Part shown: piece by piece, positions 58,000 through 64,000 of the stretch
How the letters are laid out: every line of letters starts with the position of its first letter
Position numbering within the stretch: position 1 is the stretch's first letter
DNA from: Lachnospiraceae bacterium UBA3804
GTDB taxonomy: Bacteria > Bacillota > Clostridia > Lachnospirales > Lachnospiraceae
Assembly (NCBI GenBank): GCA_002368665.1
Contig: DFEK01000008.1
Span: forward strand, 62,001 to 126,000
Length of the DNA stretch: 64,000 bases
Direction: 5' to 3'
Program-made: the position numbers and the translations under genes
Notes under the pieces: model-generated
What the model was told of the DNA's origin: nothing
The model's database searches: none
The model's input: only the letters and a program-made list of their open reading frames with translations

Positions 58000-60324
58000 A
58001 TGTTGTTTCGTAAAGTTTTAAGAGATTTAAAACAGAATGCGGTTCAGTTCCTTGCAATTTTCGTGATGACGTTTTTTGCACTCTTCGTCGTAGGCGGTTT
58101 TGACGGGGATTCAACCGGTGAGAGATATTCGATTGACGAGTATTTTGCCGATACGAATTTCAAGGATCTGGATATCCGGGGAGACATTTTCAATGCCTCC
58201 GTGATTTCCATGCTTGAGAATATGGAAGGCGTTAAAAGCGTAAACGGAATCCGTCATGGTACTGGAAAGGTGAATCCAAACGGAACCGATTATCTGGCTG
58301 TAATCAGTTATATCGACAAAAACGATGTCAGTTCGATGCTGATTTCCGAGGGCGAGGAATTCATTCCCGGTGCAGAGGGAGTCTGGGTGGAAGAGCAGTT
58401 TGCCAAACCACTTGGAATTCACGTCGGCGATGTCATTACCATTCAAACGGAAAATGTGAATTTCAAGGAAACGGTAAGGGGCATCGGGTACTGCCCGGAA
58501 TATCTTTACTATGTACCGAACGATACCTATCCGGAGCCGGTTTACGGGGAGCATGCCTTCTTGATTATGGATATTTCCCAGGCCCCCGGAGAGGTATATT
58601 TCGATCAGATGATCGTGGATCTTACCGATGTAAAGGGACAGAGTGAAAGTCTGACCGATGCGGATATCCGTACCATGGAAATCATGCGAGATGAAGTGGC
58701 GGAGAAAATCGACAACCGGAATGTTGTGGTTAAGACCAAAACGGAAGATGAATTGTATCATCTTTACGTGGGAGCACTGAATTCCAGCGCCGTTCTTGCA
58801 ACCGTATTCCCGACGATTTTCCTTGCTGTTGCCTGTCTCGGAATTGTCAGTACCATGACCAGACTGACGTCGAAACAAAGAACGCAGATCGGAACCTTAA
58901 AGGCCCTCGGGTTTTCCAGAAAGACCATTACCCTGCATTATCTTTCGTATTCGTTTGTGATTTCCGCGGTGGCTGCACTCCTCGGAGTTTTTCTGGGAGA
59001 TTACTTACTCGGTTCGTATTTAACCGATCTGACACTGTATTATTACCAGAATCCTTATATGCGTATCCAGCTTTCGTTTACGAGCGTATATATGGCTTTG
59101 ATTGCCGTCGGATTGTGCGTATTGATTACATTTTACTGTACAAGGCGGTTGCTTAGGGAAAATGCGTCCGATATTTTAAGACCGGAAGCGCCAAAAGGTG
59201 TGGGAAGCGGATTTTTCGAAAGGACACCGATCTGGAAAATGCTTGCTTTCGGAACGAGATGGAACATCAGGGATATCCGAAAGAATAAGTTAAGGACAAT
59301 TCTTTCCGTATTCGGTGTAACGGTTTGTTCGATGTTACTCTTCGCGGCGGTGGGATTCTATGAATGCATGGAAGAACAGGTTGACTGGATGTATGATGAC
59401 CTGATTCTGGCGAACAGCAAGATTACCTTCGAAGACAGTGTCGGATACGGAACGGTCAGTGATTATGCCAAAGAATATCACGGACAAATGGTTCAGTTTG
59501 ATAACGTAACCATATATACCAAAGATCAGGAGTATATTCGTTTCCTAATGGTTGTGGATGAGGGAAATCTCTATCGCACCATGGATGAAAAATTATCCTA
59601 TATGGAGATTCCGGGAAGCGGAGTTTTGGTTACCACCAAAACGGCGGAAAACCTAAACCTCCGGATCGGTGACGAGATTTCCTGGAGAATTCCGGGAGAC
59701 AGGGAAACCTATACAGCCAAAGTATCGGGATTGATCAGACAGGCAACGGATCAGGGAATCCTTTTAAGCCGTGCCGCGTTCGAAGAAGTCAGGGGAGAAT
59801 TTCGCCCCAGCATTGTTTACACCATGATGAGTGTGCCGAAAGAGCTTCAGTCAAGACCGGAAATCGTGGCCGTAAATGACAGACAGAGTCTGAAGGATAT
59901 CTTGATCGCTTCCCACTCGACCGGATATGCGATTACGGGTATTTTGATCGTGATGGCGGTCATGATGGGAGTAGTGGTATTGTATAACCTCGGTGTTCTT
60001 TCCTATGCGGAGAAGATCCGCGAAATTGCCACCATGAAGGTATTGGGATTCCAGTCCATGAAGATTCGAATGATTCTGATGCAGCAGAATCTGACGATTA
60101 CCGGAATCGGTGCAATTCTCGGAATTCCGGCAGGGTTGGCAGCGCTTAAAATCCTCGTAGACGGATTTACACTCGAGGACGGAGACATGGTGATTCGTCT
60201 TTCCGCAATACCTTACCTTGGTGCGGTTGTGGGAGCCATTCTGGTTTCCGTACTGGTAAACCTGTATGTCACATCGAAAGTAAACAGGATTGATATGGTG
60301 GAAGCATTAAAAGGAGTGGAATAA
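58000..60324 (+). CDS. FtsX-like ABC permease of MacB-type efflux system
   Basis: 774 residues with two FtsX units. A first helix (15-35) leads to an extracellular region (40-255) and three helices (near 265-285, 310-340, 360-385). A second helix near 430-450 leads to another extracellular region (455-635) and three helices (640-660, 690-710, 735-760). The motif SKQRTQIGTLKALGFSRKTITLHYLSYSF and its copy SYAEKIREIATMKVLGFQSMKIRMILMQQNL are FtsX cores. It lies in one operon with the ATPase and adaptor. The exported substrate is unknown. Confidence 0.92.
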   Translation: MLFRKVLRDLKQNAVQFLAIFVMTFFALFVVGGFDGDSTGERYSIDEYFADTNFKDLDIRGDIFNASVISMLENMEGVKSVNGIRHGTGKVNPNGTDYLAVISYIDKNDVSSMLISEGEEFIPGAEGVWVEEQFAKPLGIHVGDVITIQTENVNFKETVRGIGYCPEYLYYVPNDTYPEPVYGEHAFLIMDISQAPGEVYFDQMIVDLTDVKGQSESLTDADIRTMEIMRDEVAEKIDNRNVVVKTKTEDELYHLYVGALNSSAVLATVFPTIFLAVACLGIVSTMTRLTSKQRTQIGTLKALGFSRKTITLHYLSYSFVISAVAALLGVFLGDYLLGSYLTDLTLYYYQNPYMRIQLSFTSVYMALIAVGLCVLITFYCTRRLLRENASDILRPEAPKGVGSGFFERTPIWKMLAFGTRWNIRDIRKNKLRTILSVFGVTVCSMLLFAAVGFYECMEEQVDWMYDDLILANSKITFEDSVGYGTVSDYAKEYHGQMVQFDNVTIYTKDQEYIRFLMVVDEGNLYRTMDEKLSYMEIPGSGVLVTTKTAENLNLRIGDEISWRIPGDRETYTAKVSGLIRQATDQGILLSRAAFEEVRGEFRPSIVYTMMSVPKELQSRPEIVAVNDRQSLKDILIASHSTGYAITGILIVMAVMMGVVVLYNLGVLSYAEKIREIATMKVLGFQSMKIRMILMQQNLTITGIGAILGIPAGLAALKILVDGFTLEDGDMVIRLSAIPYLGAVVGAILVSVLVNLYVTSKVNRIDMVEALKGVE

Positions 60325-60389
60325 AGAGAAGAATATCTGATCGTAAAGTTCGGACGATGATTAAGAATACATGTCGGGAGGAGCTTTAG

Positions 60390-61637
60390 ATGGCTGAATT
60401 TTATGAACCGATGCTCTATATGTCTACACCGGAACACCCCAATACCATGGGAGTGTGCATCGTGCTGAAGGAGTCTGTTGACGGAGAAATCCTTCGAAAT
60501 GCGGTGGAAGATCTAAGAGTAAGATTTCCATACTTTTATGTTAAGGCAGTTCCGTCTGGAAATGATCTGACAGTAGAGGATAATTCGCTTCCCATGACGG
60601 TTCGAAACACCTGGGAGCCGATCAACCTGAATTCAAAGGAATCAAATTTTCACCTGGCTGCCTGGAAGTTTGAAGACAGAAAACTGGCCTTTGAAATTTC
60701 ACATTCCCTGACGGACGGAGCAGGTGTTTTACCATATGTAAAGAGCACATTGTTTTTATACCTGTCGCGCAGGTATGGCGTGTCTTTTGACCGGGAAGGC
60801 TTTCGTCTTCCGGGGGATAAGATACCGCTGTCGGAGACAGGAAATCCCTTTGCGGAGCTTGATATAGACGGGGCAGAAGAGCCTGTGTATACCAAGGAGA
60901 GCATAACTGATTTCTACAGGTTCGGTGACGGTACGCTTAAGGATCCGGTTGCGACATTTGTTAAGATTCCGGAGTCGCAGATGATGCAGTTTTGCAGAGA
61001 TTACGACGGGAGCCCCAATACTTTTCTGGCTGTGATGTTTGCAAGGGCGGTTCGACGCTATGATCCTGCAAGTGATAAAACAGTCAGCGTTTCCATAGCC
61101 GTTGATCATAAGGCTATGCTTGGTAATTATGACAATTACCGCCTGTTTGCGAATGTTCTTGAACTGGATTTTGCGAAAGACAGGTCGCTTCAGAATATTG
61201 CCAGGAATTGTACCATTGCCCGGGGACAGTTGATGCTGCAGGCTTCTATGGAGAATTCCCTATGGGCAATGAAGCAGAGAAAGGCAACATATGCCAAACT
61301 GAATCAGGTGCCGCTCGATATGAAACTTGGAATGATTGCCAAATCCGCAGGAAGCCTCAGGTGGAGTATTTCAATATCTTATGCAAACAGCAGGTCTTTC
61401 GGCCCGCTTGATCCGTATATTGATGAACTGTATATGATGGCAGAGCCCGGTGTGGCGGATGTTTTATGCGAGATTGCCTGCATCAATCACTTTTTCTTTT
61501 TGTGTATTGCGCGAACCTTTCCTTCTGAAAAGTTTACGGATATATTCCTGGACGAATTGTCAACGGTAGGGATTGATTATGAAGTTACAGGCAGAGAGCC
61601 TTTTCACCTGTGTGGGACAGAGGCTTACGGGAATTGA
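60390..61637 (+). CDS. Condensation-domain-like acyltransferase
   Basis: 415 residues. SHSLTDGAGVLPYVKSTLFLYLSRRYG contains an HxxxDG active-site motif (His105, Asp109, Gly110) of the chloramphenicol-acetyltransferase-like fold shared by NRPS condensation domains, WS/DGAT enzymes and alcohol acetyltransferases. VSVSIAVDHKAMLGNYDNYRLFANVLELDF resembles the second half of that fold. Whole-length similarity seems nearest to alcohol acetyltransferase-like proteins. GGAGG precedes the start. It is 65 bases after the exporter permease, so it may acylate the exported compound. Confidence 0.8.
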   Translation: MAEFYEPMLYMSTPEHPNTMGVCIVLKESVDGEILRNAVEDLRVRFPYFYVKAVPSGNDLTVEDNSLPMTVRNTWEPINLNSKESNFHLAAWKFEDRKLAFEISHSLTDGAGVLPYVKSTLFLYLSRRYGVSFDREGFRLPGDKIPLSETGNPFAELDIDGAEEPVYTKESITDFYRFGDGTLKDPVATFVKIPESQMMQFCRDYDGSPNTFLAVMFARAVRRYDPASDKTVSVSIAVDHKAMLGNYDNYRLFANVLELDFAKDRSLQNIARNCTIARGQLMLQASMENSLWAMKQRKATYAKLNQVPLDMKLGMIAKSAGSLRWSISISYANSRSFGPLDPYIDELYMMAEPGVADVLCEIACINHFFFLCIARTFPSEKFTDIFLDELSTVGIDYEVTGREPFHLCGTEAYGN

Positions 61638-61644
61638 GTTGCAA

Positions 61645-62277
61645 ATGATTGAGTATAAGCGTTATGACAAATCATATGAAGACGAAGTATTAAAGGTTTT
61701 TACAGAATCTTTTGTTAATTATCCTCTTTTTTGGGGAGTTTTCGAAGAACGGTTTAAGTCTGAGGTGAAGCTGCGCGGTTTTTATGATTGTCTGATGAAG
61801 GGAATATTCAAAGCTACCATTCGCAAGGATGACTGCTATATCGGTATTTCGGACGGAAAGGTTAAGGTTATTGTAATCATTGAGAAGCCATCGGACAAAC
61901 CGGTTGGTTTCTGGGATTATGCCGTAAGCGGAATGGCAGGTATTATAGCGAGAATCGGGCTTAGAGACACCCTTAAGTTTATGGAAATGTCAGATAAAAC
62001 GGAAATTGTTGTAAAAAGTATCCGGGAGCCCCGATGGCATTTGTATTTTCTGGCAGTTAATCCGAATTATCAAAAGCAGGGCTACGGAACGGGTGCGATA
62101 CAGGATTTTGTTATCCCTTTGGTTAAATCCAACGGTGGAAAACTGCTTACCGTTACTACCAATGCTGAGAAAAACGTGGCCTTTTATACGAATAACGGAT
62201 TCTCGCTTGTAAAAGAAGAAACGCTGGAATGCAATGCAAAAACGATAGGAAACTGGACGTTCAGAATGGATTTGTGA
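61645..62277 (+). CDS. GNAT family N-acetyltransferase
   Basis: 210 residues from the ATG at 61645, 7 bases after the preceding stop. An upstream start at 61573 would overlap that gene and is not supported. The acetyl-CoA loop is LYFLAVNPNYQKQGYGTGAIQDFVIPL (Q-x-x-G-x-G/A near 150-155), and NVAFYTNNGFSLVKEE is the family's C-terminal motif. The substrate is unknown. With the condensation-like enzyme it forms a pair of acyltransferases behind the c-di-GMP-controlled exporter. Confidence 0.88.
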   Translation: MIEYKRYDKSYEDEVLKVFTESFVNYPLFWGVFEERFKSEVKLRGFYDCLMKGIFKATIRKDDCYIGISDGKVKVIVIIEKPSDKPVGFWDYAVSGMAGIIARIGLRDTLKFMEMSDKTEIVVKSIREPRWHLYFLAVNPNYQKQGYGTGAIQDFVIPLVKSNGGKLLTVTTNAEKNVAFYTNNGFSLVKEETLECNAKTIGNWTFRMDL

Positions 62278-62344
62278 AGAATCGGGAGAAATTCTTTAGA
62301 CTTTGCCCCATGGGCCGAATACGGACGGTTTTGGATAAATCCCC

Positions 62345-62389
62345 TTGATTATTAACGGGAAAAAGACTATTATGTTAGAAGCGACTAAC
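62345..62389 (+). promoter_or_regulatory. Promoter with GTTAG-N6-CTAAC operator before the metal ATPase operon
   Basis: TTGATT (62345-62350) and TATTAT (62368-62373) have a 17-base spacer. GTTAGAAGCGACTAAC (62374-62389) starts directly at the end of the -10 box and covers the expected transcription start. The arms are identical to those of the operator at 12034. Confidence 0.65.
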
Positions 62390-62416
62390 CCGACGTTTGA
62401 TTAGGAAAGCGGATTC

Positions 62417-62463
62417 CGCATCGGATATGCCGTAAAGCAGGTAAATATCCGGTGCGTTTTTTT
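62417..62463 (+). terminator. Leader terminator before the second operator
   Basis: CGCATCGGATAT (62417-62428) pairs with ATATCCGGTGCG (62445-62456), 12 bp, loop of 16 bases, then seven Ts. With the promoter at 62345 this would yield a transcript of about 85 bases unless read through, so it is an attenuator or the end of a small RNA. Confidence 0.75.
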
Positions 62464-62471
62464 GATTCAAG

Positions 62472-62487
62472 GTTAGTATATACTAAC
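62472..62487 (+). promoter_or_regulatory. Palindromic operator GTTAGTATATACTAAC
   Basis: A perfect 16-bp palindrome, third example of GTTAG-N6-CTAAC in the window. It lies between the leader terminator and the small gene at 62566. A partial half-site (AACTAACCTAATC) follows near 62501-62513. Confidence 0.7.
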
Positions 62488-62565
62488 GCAAATTATACAA
62501 AACTAACCTAATCAGGCCGAGGGGAAAATCACATTGAAGAAAAGAATAAGAAGGAGGTATTTATC

Positions 62566-62883
62566 ATGAAAGTATGGAAAGGAATTGCATTATTTGCTCT
62601 CGGAACTTTGTTTGGACTTGAGGGAATCAAGCTGTTGACGTCCAAGGATGCCAAGAAGGTTTATGCGCATTGTACGGCCGGAGTACTCAGAGCCAAAGAC
62701 AATGTCCTGGGTCAGGTTACGACACTTCGTGAGAACTGCTCTGACATTTATGCACAGGCTAAAGAAATCAATGAAGAAAGAGCAAGGAAAGAAAAGGAAA
62801 ACGAAATCCTTGATGCAGAGGAAGCGATTACAGAGGAGAAAGCTGTCGAAGCGGCAGCAGATGATTCTGCTGCGGAAGCATAA
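62566..62883 (+). CDS. DUF6110-like small membrane-anchored protein
   Basis: 105 residues. An N-terminal hydrophobic segment (WKGIALFALGTLFGLEGIKLL) is followed by a conserved-looking SKDAKKVYAHCTAGVLRAKDNVL and then an acidic, Ala- and Glu-rich tail. This pattern fits DUF6110 proteins that precede P-type ATPases in Clostridia, so a metal-handling accessory role is likely. AGGAGG precedes the start. The ATPase starts 30 bases later. Confidence 0.78.
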   Translation: MKVWKGIALFALGTLFGLEGIKLLTSKDAKKVYAHCTAGVLRAKDNVLGQVTTLRENCSDIYAQAKEINEERARKEKENEILDAEEAITEEKAVEAAADDSAAEA

Positions 62884-62913
62884 ATGACGGGTCAGGGGGG
62901 AAAGTGATTAAAG

Positions 62914-64000
62914 AATGAGATTTACAATCAAACACGAACTGAAAAGAAGAATGAGAATTCATCTTCCGATGGAAAGGTTAAGCTTTAAAGAGGCGGATGT
63001 TTTTGAATACTACTTAAAGAGTTTTGATGAAATTAAGGACGCCAAAGTATACGAAAGAACGGCGGATGCGGTCGTTGTATTTGATTGTGACAGACTACAG
63101 GTGATTGAGATTGTCAGGCGCTTTTCTTTTCAAACCGTTCAGGTTCCCGACAAAGTGCTGGAGTCCTCCGGAAGGGAACTGTCGGCAGAGTATTTCGACA
63201 AGCTTGTGACGACGGTAATTCTGCACTACGGAAAACGCCTGATTCTGCCGGTTTATATCCGCAGAATCTGGGTCATCCTTAAGATGTTTCGCTATATTTG
63301 GAGAGGCCTTCGGACCATCAAAAACAAACGCCTGCAGGTAGAACTGCTGGACGCCATAGCCATAATGGCTGCTGTTTTATCGGGAGATTTCAACACAGCC
63401 TCAAGCATTATGTTCCTTTTGAAAATCGGAGATATACTGGAAGACTGGACCCATAAGCGTTCGGTGGATGATCTGGCAAGGCAGATGTCGTTAAATATCG
63501 ATCAGGTATGGCTTCTTACGGATGAGGGAGAAGAATTGCGAGATTCTTCCGACATCGTTTGCGGAGACAAAGTCGTAGTCAGAGTAGGCAATATGATTCC
63601 TTTTGACGGAGAAGTGGTATCCGGAGAAGCCATGGTAAACCAGGCATCCATGACGGGAGAATCGGCTGCGGTATGCAAAAATGCCGGCATGAGCGTTTTC
63701 GCAGGCACTGTGGTGGAAGAAGGAGAACTTACGATAATCGTAACGCAAACGGAAGGCTGCGGGCGTTTTGACAAAATCGTAAAAATGATCGAAGAGTCGG
63801 AGAAACTGAAATCTTCTTTGGAAAGCAAAGCGGAAAGACTGGCGGATCATCTGGTTCCCTATACGCTTCTCGGCTCCGGGGTAACCTGGCTTTTCAGTCG
63901 TAACATGACGAAAGCATTATCGGTGCTGATGGTGGATTATTCCTGTGCGCTGAAAATGGCCATGCCCGTTTCCGTTCTTTCCGCAATCAAGGAAGCGTCG
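62914..64000 (+). CDS. Heavy-metal P-type ATPase with non-CPx transmembrane motif, cut by window end
   Basis: The first 362 residues are visible. An N-terminal ferredoxin-like domain (1-75; KRRMRIHLPMERLSF) lacks the CxxC of HMA domains. Membrane segments follow near 108-125 and 145-170, with the actuator motif MTGES at 246-250. The membrane motif that usually reads CPC or SPC is DYSCALKMAMP (341-351), so the metal site is unusual. The phosphorylation domain lies beyond the window. P1B-ATPases export metals; regulation through the GTTAG-N6-CTAAC sites ties it to the ZIP transporter at 12 kb. Confidence 0.88.

Noticed and set aside
62404..62417. Third hexaloop attenuator (GGAA-AGCGGA-TTCC) before the metal ATPase operon
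   Set aside because: The loop has A1 and G4, but the stem is only 4 bp and touches the terminator by a single base, so exclusive folding is unlikely.

Overview
The window looks like a chromosomal segment of a Gram-positive anaerobe of the class Clostridia, most likely Lachnospiraceae or a close relative. This is inferred from type III glutamine synthetase (GlnN), LL-diaminopimelate aminotransferase (DapL), a class I c-di-GMP riboswitch, an OhrR regulator of the Bacillus type, strong AGGAGG-type ribosome binding sites and consensus sigma-A promoters. I saw no rRNA, tRNA, phage genes or classical insertion sequence. Most of the first 48 kb is dense core metabolism in tight operons; from about 48 kb onward the content becomes accessory.

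1-6.1 kb: the end of an amino-acid ABC importer operon, a leftward peroxide-stress operon (glutathione peroxidase, flavodoxin, OhrR) with an OhrR-type operator, a decayed ferredoxin-type aldo/keto reductase, and a TetR gene with tandem operators beside a flavin reductase.

6.1-31.7 kb: a nitrogen hub. Glutamine synthetase III, an ammonium channel fused to its own PII domain and asparagine synthetase are followed by a ZIP metal transporter, a sensor-diguanylate cyclase, and the run pyrG-purF-carA-carB-dapF-dapL. Then come glmS, purA and guaA. Most of these enzymes make or consume glutamine. The leaders of glnN (twice) and pyrG carry the same hexaloop hairpin overlapping an intrinsic terminator, which suggests shared control by transcription antitermination.

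31.7-48 kb: guaA, a FkbM methyltransferase, a membrane acyltransferase, cysE, a surface module (VTC domain, DUF4956, beta-helix lipoprotein) with its two-component system, a SpoIIE-type phosphatase, a YczE membrane protein, mgtE, and a second GMP synthase that lacks the glutaminase domain.

48-64 kb: two related arrays of 37-nt hairpins on a 62-bp period, each with a 26-nt head hairpin and short terminal inverted repeats. They lie 6.5 kb apart. The first is directly upstream of a predicted PD-(D/E)XK nuclease. Between them are a gene remnant and a two-component system converging on an ABC transporter. After the second array, a c-di-GMP-I riboswitch with terminator precedes a small HTH protein, a MacB-type efflux system and two acyltransferases. 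The window ends inside a metal P-type ATPase operon that shares a GTTAG-N6-CTAAC operator with the ZIP gene at 12 kb. The hairpin-array elements with their nuclease are the best candidate for an undescribed system; the glnN/pyrG leaders are second.
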